From: Variovorax sp. 770b2
GTDB lineage: Bacteria; Pseudomonadota; Gammaproteobacteria; Burkholderiales; Burkholderiaceae_C
Direction: 5' to 3'
Assembly: GCF_900115685.1 (NCBI RefSeq)
Contig: NZ_FOXJ01000001.1
Coordinates: 2,885,796-2,949,795 of the forward strand
Length of the DNA: 64,000 nucleotides
Part shown: positions 25,322 through 35,420 of the stretch, piece by piece
Numbering within the stretch: position 1 is the first letter of the stretch
Layout: every line of letters begins with the position of its first letter
Made by a program: the position numbers and the translations under genes
The notes under the pieces: model-generated
Database searches by the model: none
What the model was told of the DNA's origin: nothing
Seen by the model: only the letters and a program-made list of their open reading frames with translations

Positions 25322-26116
25322 ATGAAACTCGGCACCACCTTCACCCGCACATGCATCGCGCTGGCCCTCGTGGCCGGCGTTGCGCAGGCCGCCCTCGCCG
25401 ACCAGCTGGACGACATCAAGAAGGCCGGCAAGGTGCGCGTGGCCATCGCGATGGGCACGCCGCTCTTCAGCTTTGCCGACGCCAACCTGCAGCCCACCGG
25501 CTCCGACGTGGACACCGCCACGCAGCTGGCCAAGGACCTGGGCGTGAAGCTGGAGATCGTCTCGATCACCAACGCCGCCCGCGTGCCCACGCTGCAGGCG
25601 CAACGCGCCGACCTGGTGATTGCCGACCTGTCGATCACGCCCGAGCGCGAAAAGGTGGTGGACTTCTCCACGCCCTACGCCGTCATCAGCATCATCGTGG
25701 GCGGCCCCAAGAGCATCAAGGTGGCCGACTACGCCGACCTGAACGGCAAGCGCATCGGCCTGACGCGCGCCACCGTGAACGACACGCTCACCACGCAGCA
25801 GGCCAAGGGCGCCGAGATCGTGCGCTACGAAGACGATGCCACGCTCATCACCTCGATGGTCACGGGCCAGATCGACCTGTTCTCCAGCACGCCCTCGAAC
25901 CTGAGCGAAATGATCAAGCAGGCGCCCGCGAAGAACCTGGAGCTGAAGTTCTCGCAGAAGGACTTCGACCTGGGCATCGCCTTCAACAAGGAACAGCCCA
26001 AGCTCAAGGAATGGGTCAACGCCTGGGTCGTGACGAACCAGAAGAACGGCAAGTTGAACGCCATCTACAAGAAATACCACGGCCGCGACCTGCCGGAACG
26101 CATCACCAAACTGTGA
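25322..26116 (+). CDS. ABC substrate-binding protein, family 3
   Basis: A 264-residue periplasmic protein with signal peptide (ending QAALAD) and an SBP_bac_3 domain. It has the conserved ADLVIADLSITPEREK segment, whose Arg normally holds the ligand carboxylate. A good AGGAG site precedes the ATG. It is the receptor for the three preceding genes. The ligand might be an amino acid or a sugar acid; only the carboxylate contact is supported by sequence. Confidence 0.88.
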   Translation: MKLGTTFTRTCIALALVAGVAQAALADQLDDIKKAGKVRVAIAMGTPLFSFADANLQPTGSDVDTATQLAKDLGVKLEIVSITNAARVPTLQAQRADLVIADLSITPEREKVVDFSTPYAVISIIVGGPKSIKVADYADLNGKRIGLTRATVNDTLTTQQAKGAEIVRYEDDATLITSMVTGQIDLFSSTPSNLSEMIKQAPAKNLELKFSQKDFDLGIAFNKEQPKLKEWVNAWVVTNQKNGKLNAIYKKYHGRDLPERITKL

Positions 26117-26130
26117 ATGGACGAGTGACG

Positions 26131-26952
26131 ATGGAAGCTTCGAACAAGAAACTCAACCGGCTGCTCTTGACCGGCGCGGCCGGGGGCCTGGGCAAGGTGC
26201 TGCGCGAGCGGCTCAAGCCCTGTGCGAACGTGCTGCGCCTCTCGGACATCGCATCGCTGGCCCCGGCCGCCGATGCGAGCGAAGAGGTGGTGCCTTGCGA
26301 CCTGTCGGACAAGGCCGCGGTGCATGCGCTGCTGGAAGGCTGCGACGCGATCGTGCACCTGGGCGGCGTGTCGGTCGAGCGGCCGTTCGAGGAGATTCTC
26401 GAAGCCAACATCAAGGGCATCTTCAACGTCTACGAAGCGGCGCGCCGCCACGGTATCAAGCGCGTGGTGTTCGCCAGCTCCAACCACGTGATCGGCTTCT
26501 ACAAGCAGACCGAGCACATCGATGCGCACGCGGCACGCCGGCCCGACGGGTACTACGGCCTCTCGAAGTCCTTCGGCGAGGACATGGCGCAGTTCTACTT
26601 CGACCGCTGGGGCATCGAGACGGTGAGCATCCGCATCGGCTCGTCGTTCCCCGAGCCGCTCAACCGCCGGATGATGAGCACGTGGCTGAGCTACCGCGAC
26701 CTGACCACGCTGATCGAGAAGTCGCTCTTCACGCCCGACGTGAAGCACACCATCGTCTACGGCATGTCGGACAACCGCGACGTGTGGTGGGACAACAGCG
26801 CCGCCGCACACCTGGGCTTCGCGCCGCAGGACAGCTCGGAGGTGTTCCGCGACAAGGTCGAGGCGCAGCCGCCCGTTGCGCCGACCGACCCCAACGCCAT
26901 CTACCAGGGCGGCGCGTTCACCGCGCAAGGACCTTTCGGCGATGCAGGCTGA
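26131..26952 (+). CDS. udh: Uronate dehydrogenase
   Basis: A 273-residue short-chain NAD-dependent enzyme of the extended SDR/epimerase class. It carries the Rossmann motif LLTGAAGGLG, SSNHVIGFY and the catalytic YxxxK in GYYGLSKSFGED. It oxidises glucuronate or galacturonate to the aldarolactone. The start is weakly supported by its ribosome binding site, but MEASNKKLNRLLLTG fits known uronate dehydrogenases. It overlaps the lactonase gene by 11 bp, as expected for sequential steps. Confidence 0.88.
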   Translation: MEASNKKLNRLLLTGAAGGLGKVLRERLKPCANVLRLSDIASLAPAADASEEVVPCDLSDKAAVHALLEGCDAIVHLGGVSVERPFEEILEANIKGIFNVYEAARRHGIKRVVFASSNHVIGFYKQTEHIDAHAARRPDGYYGLSKSFGEDMAQFYFDRWGIETVSIRIGSSFPEPLNRRMMSTWLSYRDLTTLIEKSLFTPDVKHTIVYGMSDNRDVWWDNSAAAHLGFAPQDSSEVFRDKVEAQPPVAPTDPNAIYQGGAFTAQGPFGDAG

Positions 26953-27832
26953 GCTCGTTCTCGACGCACGCAACGGCACCGGCGAAAGCCCGGTGTGGCA
27001 TGCCGCGGAGCAGGCGCTGTACTGGGTGGACATTCCCGCGCGCGCGCTGAACCGCTGGCATGCGAGCGAAGGCCACGCGCAGTGGCATGCGGATGAAATG
27101 ATCGCCTGCATCGCGCCGCGCGCCGATGCGCCCGGCGCCTGGATCGCGGGCATGGAGAGCGGCCTCTTCTCGCTGCAACCGCAGGCCGACGGCACGCTGG
27201 CGGCCACGTCGCTCGCGCACGTCGAGCACGCGGCACCGGCCATGCGCTTCAACGACGGCCGCTGCGACCGCCAGGGCCGCTTCTGGGCCGGAACGATGCT
27301 GCTGGACATGGCCGCGGGCGCGCGCGTGGGCCGCCTGTACAGCTACGGCAAAGACAGCGACACCGCCACCCTGCAACTCGACGATCTCATCGTGCCCAAC
27401 GGCCTGGCCTTCAGCCCCGACGGCCGCACGATGTACCTCTCGGATTCGCACCCGAGCGTGCAGGCGATCTGGGCCTTCGACTACGACACCGACACCGGCA
27501 CGCCCAGCAACCGGCGCCTGTTCGTGGACATGAAGCCCCTGCCCGGCCGCCCCGACGGCGCGGCGATCGACGTCGATGGCTGCTACTGGATCTGCGGCAA
27601 CGACGCGGGCCTGGTGCACCGCTTCACGCCCGACGGCCGCCTGGACCGCTCGCTCGAAGTGCCGGTGAAGAAGCCCGCGATGTGCGCCTTCGGCGGCGCA
27701 GGGCTCGACATGCTGTTCGTCACCTCGATCCGCCCCGGCGGCATCGATCTCTCGGACCAGCCGCTGGCCGGTGGCGTGTTTGCGCTGTGGCCCGACGTGG
27801 CGGGCATGCCCGAGCCGGTCTTCGGCGGCTGA
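26942..27832 (+). CDS. SMP-30/gluconolactonase, cytosolic aldarolactonase
   Basis: A 296-residue beta-propeller without a signal peptide. Metal and catalytic elements are GTGESPVW (Glu ligand), RFNDGRCDRQG, PNGLAFSPDG and GRPDGAAID. It opens the glucaro- or galactarolactone produced by the uronate dehydrogenase whose gene it overlaps. It differs from the exported lactonase at 15844 in cell location and N-terminus. Confidence 0.9.
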   Translation: MQAELVLDARNGTGESPVWHAAEQALYWVDIPARALNRWHASEGHAQWHADEMIACIAPRADAPGAWIAGMESGLFSLQPQADGTLAATSLAHVEHAAPAMRFNDGRCDRQGRFWAGTMLLDMAAGARVGRLYSYGKDSDTATLQLDDLIVPNGLAFSPDGRTMYLSDSHPSVQAIWAFDYDTDTGTPSNRRLFVDMKPLPGRPDGAAIDVDGCYWICGNDAGLVHRFTPDGRLDRSLEVPVKKPAMCAFGGAGLDMLFVTSIRPGGIDLSDQPLAGGVFALWPDVAGMPEPVFGG

Positions 27833-27880
27833 GCTTTTCTTTTCAAGTTTTCGACAACCACCAAGCAGAGGAAGAGACAA

Positions 27881-28858
27881 ATGAAATTCCACAAGACCCT
27901 GATCACACTGGCCGTCGGCGCCGCAGCCGCGCTGTCCACCCTGGCTGCCAGTGCCACCGAGTTCCGCTCGGCCGACATCCACCCCGACGACTACCCGACC
28001 GTGACGGCAGTCAAGTTCATGAGCGAACGGCTCAAGGCGCTGTCGGGTGGCAAGCACACCATCAAGGTGTTCAACAACAGCTCGCTGGGCAGCGAGAAGG
28101 ACACCATCGAGCAGACCAAGATCGGCGCGCTGCAGATGGTGCGCGTGAACATCGCGCCCATGAACAACATCTGCGCCGAGACGCAGGTGCCGACCATGCC
28201 CTTCCTGTTCCGTTCGGTCGATCACCTGCACAAGGTGCTGGACGGCCCGATCGGCGAGGAGATCCTCAAGTCGTGCGAGAAGCAGGGCTTCATCGGCCTG
28301 GCCTACTACGACAGCGGCGCGCGCTCGATGTTCACGGCCAAGAAGCCGGTGCGCACGTTCGCCGACATGAAGGGCCTGAAGGTCCGCGTGCAGCAGTCCG
28401 ACCTGTGGGTGTCGATGCTCGAGGCCATGGGCGCCAACGCCACGCCGATGCCCATGGGCGAGGTCTACACGGGCCTGAAGACCGGCCTGATCGACGCCGC
28501 CGAGAACAACTACCCCACGTATGAAAGCGCCCGCGCCTTCGAAGTGGCCAAGTACTACAGCAAGACCGAGCACTCGATGGCGCCCGAGATGCTGCTGTTC
28601 TCCAAGCGCGCGTGGGACAAGCTCTCCACCGAGGAACAAGGCTGGATCCGCCAGGCCGCCAAGGAGTCGGTGCCCTACATGCGCAAGCAATGGGAAGAGC
28701 GCGAGATCAAGTCGCTCGCCATCGTGAAGGCCGGCGGCGCCGAGATCATCGAAGTCGACAAGGCCCCGTTCCAGGCCGCGATGAAGCCGGTGTACGACAA
28801 GTTCATCACCGACGCGAAGCTGAAAGACCTGGTCAAGCGCGTGCAGGACACGAAGTAA
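27881..28858 (+). CDS. TRAP transporter solute receptor (DctP family)
   Basis: A 325-residue periplasmic protein with signal peptide (ending LAASATE) and DctP signatures: [23 protein letters not shown], the carboxylate-binding Arg region [11 protein letters not shown], and ENNYPTYES. It delivers a carboxylate, here probably a uronate, to the DctQM membrane subunits encoded downstream. A palindromic repeat separates it from dctQ. Confidence 0.92.
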   Translation: MKFHKTLITLAVGAAAALSTLAASATEFRSADIHPDDYPTVTAVKFMSERLKALSGGKHTIKVFNNSSLGSEKDTIEQTKIGALQMVRVNIAPMNNICAETQVPTMPFLFRSVDHLHKVLDGPIGEEILKSCEKQGFIGLAYYDSGARSMFTAKKPVRTFADMKGLKVRVQQSDLWVSMLEAMGANATPMPMGEVYTGLKTGLIDAAENNYPTYESARAFEVAKYYSKTEHSMAPEMLLFSKRAWDKLSTEEQGWIRQAAKESVPYMRKQWEEREIKSLAIVKAGGAEIIEVDKAPFQAAMKPVYDKFITDAKLKDLVKRVQDTK

Positions 28859-28882
28859 GCAAGTCGGTCGGTTGAATTGGCT

Positions 28883-28979
28883 CCTTCCCCCGCTGGGGGA
28901 AGGTCGGGATGGGGGCACGACGGCGCTGGCACAGAGACGCCGCTTGCCCCCACCCCTGCCCTCCCCCGGAAGGGGAGGG
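28883..28979 (+). repeat. Clover-like palindromic repeat between dctP and dctQ
   Basis: CCTTCCCCC (28883-28891) pairs with GGGGGAAGG (28895-28903). TGGGGGCA (28910-28917) pairs with TGCCCCCA (28945-28952), enclosing CGGCG/CGCCG. CCCTCCCC (28959-28966) pairs with GGGGAGGG (28972-28979). Three stacked hairpins could protect the upstream mRNA 3' end or reduce read-through, favouring receptor over membrane subunits. Confidence 0.7.
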
Positions 28980-29001
28980 AGAAAGACAAAGAAGAACTCT
29001 C

Positions 29002-29490
29002 ATGTACACCAAACTTTGCCGCACCCTCGCCCGTGCCTGCATGTGGTTGGGCATCCTCGGTCTCGTCGCAGTGATCTGCGCCGTGAGCTGGCAGGTGTTC
29101 GGCCGCTACGTGCTCAACAACACGCCGACCTGGGCTGAAAGCCTCGCCCTGCTGCTGGTGATCTACGTCACGATGTTCGGCGTGGCGGTCGGCGTGCGCG
29201 ATGCGGGCCACATCGGCCTGGAATCGTTCCTCGTGCTCGCGCCCGACTGGCTGCGCCTGAAGATGGAATACCTGATCCACGCGCTCATCCTGCTGTTCGG
29301 CCTGGCCATGGCCTGGAACTGCGCCTCGCTCGCCGAATCGGTGTGGGACTACCGCCTGCCCACGCTCTGGATTTCCGAGGGCTGGAAATACGTGCCCGCC
29401 TCGGTGGCCGGCGTCCTCATCGTGATGTTCTCCATCGAACACATCATCGCGCTGGCACAAGGCCGCGAAGTCGAACCTGCCTGGGCCTGA
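29002..29490 (+). CDS. TRAP transporter small permease (DctQ family)
   Basis: A 162-residue inner-membrane protein with four predicted spans and the family segment VSWQVFGRYVLNNTPTWAE. The ATG at 29002 follows the repeat element; its upstream site is weak (AAAGAAGAA). It pairs with the DctM subunit six bases downstream. Confidence 0.88.
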   Translation: MYTKLCRTLARACMWLGILGLVAVICAVSWQVFGRYVLNNTPTWAESLALLLVIYVTMFGVAVGVRDAGHIGLESFLVLAPDWLRLKMEYLIHALILLFGLAMAWNCASLAESVWDYRLPTLWISEGWKYVPASVAGVLIVMFSIEHIIALAQGREVEPAWA

Positions 29491-29496
29491 GCCACC

Positions 29497-30792
29497 ATGA
29501 CGATCCCTCTCCTCATTCTTTGCCTCTCGTTCACGGCCTTCCTGCTGCTGGGCGTGCCGGTCGCTTTCTCGATCGGCCTGTCGGCCCTGGCCACGCTGCT
29601 GTATGAAGGCCTGCCGCTCGCGGTGGGCTTCCAGCAGATGACCTCGGGCATGGGCATCTTCTCGTTCCTGGCGATTCCGTTCTTCATCTTCGCCGGCGAG
29701 CTGATGCTCTACGGCGGCATCGCCGACCGCATCGTCAACTTCGCGCGCAACCTGGTGGGCCATGTGCGCGGGGGCCTGGGCATGTCGAACGTGGTGGCCT
29801 GCACGCTCTTTGGCGGCGTCTCGGGCTCGCCCGTGGCGGACGTCTCGGCCATGGGCGCCGTGATGATCCCGATGATGAAGAAGGAGGGCTATCACGCCGA
29901 CTACGCGGTCAACGTGACGACCCACGCGGCACTGGTCGGCGCGCTGATGCCGACCAGCCACAACCTGATCATCTATTCGCTCGCGGCAGGCGGCAAGGTG
30001 TCGATCGCGGCGCTCATCCTGGCGGCGCTGCTGCCGGCGGCCGTGCTCACCCTCAGCAACCTCGCGGCCGCCTACCTGGTGGCCGTGAAGCGCGGCTACC
30101 CGGCCGGCAAGTTCCCGGGCTGGGACATCGTGGCGCGTTCGTTCGCGGCGGCGCTGCCGGGCCTCTTCATCGTGGTGCTGATCCTCGGCGGCATCCTGTC
30201 GGGCATCTTCACGGCGACCGAATCGGCGGCGGTGGCTGTGCTCTATGCGCTGGGGCTCACGATCTTCGTGTACCGCACGCTGAAGTGGGAGCACTTCATC
30301 AAGGCCGCATCGAAGGCGGTGCGCACCACCGGGGTGATCCTGCTTTTGATCGGCATCTCCAGCACCTTCGGCTACCTCATCAGCCTCTACGGCGTGGCCG
30401 AACTCACGGGCCAGATGCTGTCGCAGGTGACCACCACGCCGTGGATGATCTTCCTGCTCATCAACATCATCCTGTTCGTTCTGGGCACCTTCCTGGACAT
30501 GGCCGCGACGATCCTCCTGTGCACGCCGATCTTCCTGCCGATCGCGCAGCACTACGGCATGAGCTCGGTGCAGTTCGGCGTGGTGATGCTGATCAACTGC
30601 GCGCTCGGCCTGAACACGCCGCCGGTGGGCACCACGCAATTCGTGGGCTGCGCGATCGGCGGCGTCTCGGTGGGCACGGTGATGAAGACGATCTGGCCGT
30701 TCTACGGCGCGTTGATCTTCGCGCTCGGCGTGGTCACCTTCGTGCCCGCGTTCTCGACCTGGCTGCCCGGCCTCTTCATGGTCGTGAAGTAA
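29497..30792 (+). CDS. TRAP transporter large permease (DctM family)
   Basis: A 431-residue polytopic protein, the ion-coupled channel of the TRAP system. It has family motifs [23 protein letters not shown] and [13 protein letters not shown]. Together with DctP and DctQ it imports a carboxylate using a sodium or proton gradient. It lies directly upstream of galactarate dehydratase. Confidence 0.92.
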   Translation: MTIPLLILCLSFTAFLLLGVPVAFSIGLSALATLLYEGLPLAVGFQQMTSGMGIFSFLAIPFFIFAGELMLYGGIADRIVNFARNLVGHVRGGLGMSNVVACTLFGGVSGSPVADVSAMGAVMIPMMKKEGYHADYAVNVTTHAALVGALMPTSHNLIIYSLAAGGKVSIAALILAALLPAAVLTLSNLAAAYLVAVKRGYPAGKFPGWDIVARSFAAALPGLFIVVLILGGILSGIFTATESAAVAVLYALGLTIFVYRTLKWEHFIKAASKAVRTTGVILLLIGISSTFGYLISLYGVAELTGQMLSQVTTTPWMIFLLINIILFVLGTFLDMAATILLCTPIFLPIAQHYGMSSVQFGVVMLINCALGLNTPPVGTTQFVGCAIGGVSVGTVMKTIWPFYGALIFALGVVTFVPAFSTWLPGLFMVVK

Positions 30793-30829
30793 GCAAAGAA
30801 GCAAGAAGCAAAAAGGAAAGGGCCCCACG

Positions 30830-32419
30830 ATGGCCGAGACGAACACCCGCCCCCCGCTCTGCATCCGCATCCACGCGGCCGACAACGTCGCCATCGTCGC
30901 GAACGATGGCGGCCTGAAGACGGGCGCCACGTTCGCCGACGGCCTCGTGCTGGTGGACAACGTGCCGCAAGGCCACAAGGTCGCGCTCGTCGACCTGGCC
31001 GAGGGCGATGCCATCGTTCGCTACAACGTGGTGATCGGCTACGCGCAGAAGGCACTCGCGCGCGGCAGCTGGGTGCACGAGCGCGTGATGCGCATGCCCA
31101 CGGCACCCGAGCTGGAAGGCCTGCCCCTCGCGACCGTGAAGCCGCCGGCCATGCCGCCGCTGGAGGGCTACACCTTCGAGGGCTACCGCAACGCGGACGG
31201 CTCGGTGGGCTCGCGCAACATCCTGGCCATCACGCAGACCGTGCAGTGCGTGGCCGGCGTCACCGAATTCGCGGTGCAGCGCATCAAGGCAGAACTGCTG
31301 CCGAAATTTCCGAACGTCGACGACGTGGTGGCGCTGGCGCACAGCTACGGCTGCGGCGTCGCCATCGACGCGCCCGACGCGATCATCCCGATCCGCACGC
31401 TGCGCAACATCAGCCTGAACCCCAACTTCGGCGGCGAGGTGATGGTGGTGAGCCTGGGCTGCGAGAAGCTGCAGCCCGAGCGCCTGCTGCCGCCCGGCAC
31501 CATTCCGATTGCGGACCAGCGCGGCGAAGGCGCCGCATCCGGTGCGGCCGATGCGGCGCTCGACGTGGTGTGCCTGCAGGACGACGCGCATGTCGGCTTC
31601 ATGTCGATGATCGATTCGGTCATGCGCCAGGCCGAGGTGCACCTCGCGCGGCTGAACGCACGCCGGCGCGAGACCGTGCCCGCGAGCGAACTGGTGGTGG
31701 GCGTGCAGTGCGGCGGCAGCGATGCTTTTTCCGGCGTCACCGCGAACCCGGCGGTGGGCTTTGCCACCGACCTCCTGGTGCGCGCGGGCGCCACCGTGAT
31801 GTTCTCGGAAACCACCGAGGTGCGCGACGGCATCGACCAGCTCACCTCGCGCGCGTCCTCGCCCGAGGTGGCCGAGGCCATGATCCGCGAGATGGCCTGG
31901 TACGACGCCTACCTGCAGAAGGGGCGCGTGGACCGCAGCGCCAACACCACGCCGGGCAACAAGAAGGGCGGGCTCTCGAACATCGTGGAGAAGGCGATGG
32001 GCTCGATCGTGAAGTCGGGCTCGGCGCCGATCTCTGGCGTGCTCTCGCCGGGCGAAAAGGCGAAACAGAAGGGCCTGATCTACGCCGCCACGCCGGCCAG
32101 CGATTTCATCTGCGGCACGCTGCAGCTGGCCGCCGGCATCAACCTGCACATCTTCACGACCGGCCGCGGCACGCCCTACGGCCTGGCCGAAGTGCCGGTC
32201 ATCAAGGTCGCCACGCGCAGCGACCTCGCGCGCCGCTGGCACGACCTGATGGACGTGAACGCGGGCTGCATCGCCGATGGCGACGCCACCATCGAGGACG
32301 TGGGCTGGGAGCTGTTCCGGCTGATGCTCGAGGTGGCCAGCGGCAGGAAGAAGACCTGGGCGGAGCACTGGAAGCTGCACAACGCGCTCGTGCTCTTCAA
32401 CCCCGCACCCGTGACCTGA
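30830..32419 (+). CDS. garD: Galactarate dehydratase (UxaA/GarD family)
   Basis: A 529-residue iron-dependent dehydratase converting galactarate to 5-keto-4-deoxyglucarate. An N-terminal SAF-like domain ([10 protein letters not shown], to about residue 100) is joined to the large UxaA-type domain with conserved [17 protein letters not shown] and [13 protein letters not shown]. Length and domain order fit E. coli GarD. It supplies the galacturonate branch, while gudD serves the glucuronate branch. Confidence 0.9.
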   Translation: MAETNTRPPLCIRIHAADNVAIVANDGGLKTGATFADGLVLVDNVPQGHKVALVDLAEGDAIVRYNVVIGYAQKALARGSWVHERVMRMPTAPELEGLPLATVKPPAMPPLEGYTFEGYRNADGSVGSRNILAITQTVQCVAGVTEFAVQRIKAELLPKFPNVDDVVALAHSYGCGVAIDAPDAIIPIRTLRNISLNPNFGGEVMVVSLGCEKLQPERLLPPGTIPIADQRGEGAASGAADAALDVVCLQDDAHVGFMSMIDSVMRQAEVHLARLNARRRETVPASELVVGVQCGGSDAFSGVTANPAVGFATDLLVRAGATVMFSETTEVRDGIDQLTSRASSPEVAEAMIREMAWYDAYLQKGRVDRSANTTPGNKKGGLSNIVEKAMGSIVKSGSAPISGVLSPGEKAKQKGLIYAATPASDFICGTLQLAAGINLHIFTTGRGTPYGLAEVPVIKVATRSDLARRWHDLMDVNAGCIADGDATIEDVGWELFRLMLEVASGRKKTWAEHWKLHNALVLFNPAPVT

Positions 32420-32426
32420 GGAGGGG

Positions 32427-32479
32427 GTGACGGCGGCAACCTGATCCGGATGGCACGGCGGAGGAGCCGGGCCTGGTTT
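32427..32479 (+). terminator. Possible weak terminator or attenuator after garD
   Basis: AACC and CCGG near 32440-32452 can pair with CCGG and GGTT near 32466-32477 across an internal bulge, and the stem runs into seven T residues. It may reduce read-through from garD into the next lipoprotein gene, which has its own strong AAGGAGAT ribosome binding site. Confidence 0.35.
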
Positions 32480-32505
32480 TTTTCTACAACAGAAGGAGAT
32501 AGAGG

Positions 32506-34554
32506 ATGCAGAAACCCAAGCTGGTATTGAGCCTGATCGCGGGCGCCGCCCTGCTCACCGCATGCGGCGGTGGGAGCGACAACGGTGGCACGTTCTTTCC
32601 GCCGATCGCGGTCAATCCACCGGCTCCGCCGCCGGCGCCCCCGGCCGAGACGCCCGTGGACCCCGAAGTGCTCGCCGCCCAGCCCAAGCTGTCGAACAAG
32701 CCGATGGACGACATCGTGCGAGACAACCTGCTGCCCACCATCGACCGCTTGTTCGAGCAGGTGCGCGCGCAGGGCATCAAGACCGTGATCCAGGGACAGG
32801 AAGTGTTCGCGCCCACGAGCGGCGACAAGTTTCTTCCGGGCAAGGTCGCCATCGGTTTCTCGTACCTGCTGCTGAACACCCCGCCCTCGGACCCGAAGTA
32901 CCAGACCTACCTGGACGGCTACCGCGAGATCGCGGACATCACCATCGATTCGACCAACGACAGCTGGGGCATCTACTACTACATGTCGGCCCTGTGGAAG
33001 CTCAAGAAGGCGGGCCTCCTGGACGGCGCGAGCCCCGCGATCAGCGCGGGCACGCTGGACAAGCTCAAGACCAGGCTGGACTGGCGCGCCTTCGTCAACC
33101 CGGCCGACTATTCGCTGATCAACCTGCCCACCAACTACTACGGCGTGGCCTTCAGCATCGCGCGCCTGCGCTACCTCATGGGCTGGGAAGGCCCCGAGGC
33201 CAGCGAGGCGCTGCTGCAGAAGATGATCAACCACTACAAGACCTTCTCGGCCTTCGGCTTCTCCGACGAGACCGATGGCAGCGGGCGCTTCGACCGCTAC
33301 AGCATCCTCTTGATCGGCGAGATCATGCAGCGCCTGATCGAGACGGGCATGACGGTCTCGCCCGAGGACGAAGCCTCGCTCAAGGGGTGGCTGCGCCAGT
33401 CGGTGGACGTGATCAAGGCCAGGCTCAACCCGGCCGGCAACGGCGTGGACTTCGGCCGCAGCCTCGCGGGCTACGCGGACACGGCCTTCGCCGAAGTGCT
33501 CTCGGCGGCCGAGCACGAGAACGTGCTCACCGCCGAAGAGAAAGACATCGCCTACGCCTTCGCCACGCGCATCACGGCCAAGTACGTGGAGTTCTGGTAC
33601 GACGCCGAGGCCGGTTCGCTCAACATGTGGAACAAGGGCCGGCGCGTGGACAGCTACCGCGGCATCGCGCGCATCCTGGGCGAGAACCTGAGCCTGTCGC
33701 ACCAGCTCATCTACACCAACAACCTCTGGAAGAGCGCGGGCTATGCGCAGAAGCCGCCGGTGTCGACGCAGACCTTCCTGGCCTACCTGGACAAGCTGCC
33801 GCGCGCGACGCTCACCAAATTCGCCGGCTTCGACGGCCAGCCCGCCACCTACGACCGGGGCCTGGTCACCTACCGCGACGGCCTGCGCGTGATCAGCCTG
33901 CCGGTGGTGAACGGCGCGGCCACCTACCACCGCACCAACCCGTACTTCGCGGTGCCCTACTCGTACAACATGCTCTCGGGCGTGGCCGATACGCGCTGGC
34001 CGCAGCTGCAGCCGCAATTCACTTTCGTGAATGCGGGCACGCCGCAGGTGCTGATTCCGGCGTCCTACCAGAAGAACCTGAAGGTGCTCGACGCGGGCCA
34101 GGTGCTGGTGGTGAACTACGAACAGGACGCGATGGACCGCGTGGCCGGCACCGGCAGCGGCGGCAATCCGTTCAAGGACGCGCGCATCACCTCCTCGACG
34201 GCCTACACCTTCGAGCCGGGCCGGATCACCCGCGTCGATACCTACACGCCCGCGGGCACGCTGGACATCGGCAAGGTCGAGATGGAATTCGGCTCGTATT
34301 CGGACGGCGTGACCGCGCTGGGCAACAACAAATTCAGCTACGCCAACGGCGACGTGCAGGGCTTCGAGGTCGAAGGCCTGCAGGACTGCGCACCGGTCGA
34401 CGTGAGCGCCAACGCGGACTACAACACGCCCACCGGCGCGCTCAAGACCAGCATCCGCTGCAGCGCGCCGGCCTTCAGCTTCAGCACGCCGCTCACCATC
34501 AAGTGGGTGCTGAAGTACCGCTCGCCCAGCGTGGCGTCCATCGCACCGCGCTGA
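32506..34554 (+). CDS. Large lipoprotein of unknown family, candidate uronate-polysaccharide lyase or hydrolase
   Basis: A 682-residue protein. A lipoprotein signal with lipobox LLTAC is followed by a Gly/Ser then Pro-rich linker (to about residue 50). Residues 60-430 are mainly amphipathic helices rich in Trp/Tyr (SWGIYYYMSALWKL, NYYGVAFSIARLRYLMGWEG, GRFDRYSILLIGEIMQ), like an alpha/alpha toroid. Residues 440-680 are beta-rich (YDRGLVTYRDGLRVISLPV, YHRTNPYFAVPYSYNML). This plan resembles polysaccharide lyases such as the heparinase or alginate lyase groups, but I recognise no family signature. It lies between garD and an SDR, so release of uronates from a polymer is plausible. That function is inference. 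Confidence 0.6.
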   Translation: MQKPKLVLSLIAGAALLTACGGGSDNGGTFFPPIAVNPPAPPPAPPAETPVDPEVLAAQPKLSNKPMDDIVRDNLLPTIDRLFEQVRAQGIKTVIQGQEVFAPTSGDKFLPGKVAIGFSYLLLNTPPSDPKYQTYLDGYREIADITIDSTNDSWGIYYYMSALWKLKKAGLLDGASPAISAGTLDKLKTRLDWRAFVNPADYSLINLPTNYYGVAFSIARLRYLMGWEGPEASEALLQKMINHYKTFSAFGFSDETDGSGRFDRYSILLIGEIMQRLIETGMTVSPEDEASLKGWLRQSVDVIKARLNPAGNGVDFGRSLAGYADTAFAEVLSAAEHENVLTAEEKDIAYAFATRITAKYVEFWYDAEAGSLNMWNKGRRVDSYRGIARILGENLSLSHQLIYTNNLWKSAGYAQKPPVSTQTFLAYLDKLPRATLTKFAGFDGQPATYDRGLVTYRDGLRVISLPVVNGAATYHRTNPYFAVPYSYNMLSGVADTRWPQLQPQFTFVNAGTPQVLIPASYQKNLKVLDAGQVLVVNYEQDAMDRVAGTGSGGNPFKDARITSSTAYTFEPGRITRVDTYTPAGTLDIGKVEMEFGSYSDGVTALGNNKFSYANGDVQGFEVEGLQDCAPVDVSANADYNTPTGALKTSIRCSAPAFSFSTPLTIKWVLKYRSPSVASIAPR

Positions 34555-34585
34555 CCTTCTTTCGATTTCATCAACGGAACCCCTC

Positions 34586-35347
34586 ATGGAAGACCTCAAG
34601 GACAAGACCGCGCTCGTCACCGGTGCCAGCACCGGCATCGGTGCGGCGGTGGCCATCGCCTTCGCCGCGCGCGGCATGCGCGTGGCGGTGCACTACAACA
34701 GCTCGGCCGACGCGGCCAGCCAGGTCGTCGCGACGATCCGCGCCGCCGGCGGCACCGCGTTCGCGGTGAAGGCCGACGTGCGCGACACCGGCGCGATCCG
34801 CGACTGCGTGAAGCAGACCCAGGCGGAGTTCGGCCGCATCGACGTGCTGGTGAACAACGCGGGCAGCCTGGTCAAGCGCGTGCCCATTGCCGAGTTCGAC
34901 GACGCGCTGTTCGACGAGGTGATGCACATCAACGCGCGCTCGGTGCTCGCGTTCTGCCGGGAGGTGGTTCCCCTGATGCGCACGCAGGGCGGGGGCAACA
35001 TCATCAACGTGACCTCGGTCGCGGCGCGCACCGGCGGCGGGCCGGCCGCGTACCTGTACGCGGGCTCCAAGGGCTTCGTGAGCACGGCCACGCACGGCCT
35101 CGCCAAGGAACTGGTGGGCGACCGCATCCGCGTCAACGCGGTGGCGCCGGGCGTGATCCAGACGCCCTTCCAGGACCGCTTCTCGACGCCCGCGATGCTG
35201 GAGAACTTCAGGGCGAGCATTCCGATGGGGCGCATCGGCGAGCCCGAGGAATGCGTCGGTGCGTTTCTTTACCTGGCGTCGGAGCAGCTCTCGGGCTATG
35301 TGACGGGCCAGGTCATCGAGGTGAATGGCGGGCAGTACATGCCCTGA
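34586..35347 (+). CDS. Short-chain dehydrogenase/reductase
   Basis: A 253-residue classical SDR with cofactor motif TGASTGIG, NNAG, the catalytic Ser in NVTSVAAR and the YxxxK pair in YLYAGSK. It lies directly after the candidate polysaccharide enzyme. It could reduce 4-deoxy-5-ketouronate made by a lyase, or act as a KduD-like enzyme. A general sugar-acid oxidoreductase is equally possible. It is cytosolic and probably NAD(P)-dependent. Confidence 0.85.
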   Translation: MEDLKDKTALVTGASTGIGAAVAIAFAARGMRVAVHYNSSADAASQVVATIRAAGGTAFAVKADVRDTGAIRDCVKQTQAEFGRIDVLVNNAGSLVKRVPIAEFDDALFDEVMHINARSVLAFCREVVPLMRTQGGGNIINVTSVAARTGGGPAAYLYAGSKGFVSTATHGLAKELVGDRIRVNAVAPGVIQTPFQDRFSTPAMLENFRASIPMGRIGEPEECVGAFLYLASEQLSGYVTGQVIEVNGGQYMP

Positions 35348-35420
35348 CATTTTTTTGGAGAGACGGCCCTCGCTGCGGGGTCGTTCGTGGATCGGATCAA
35401 CAACGGAGACAAGAGACATC

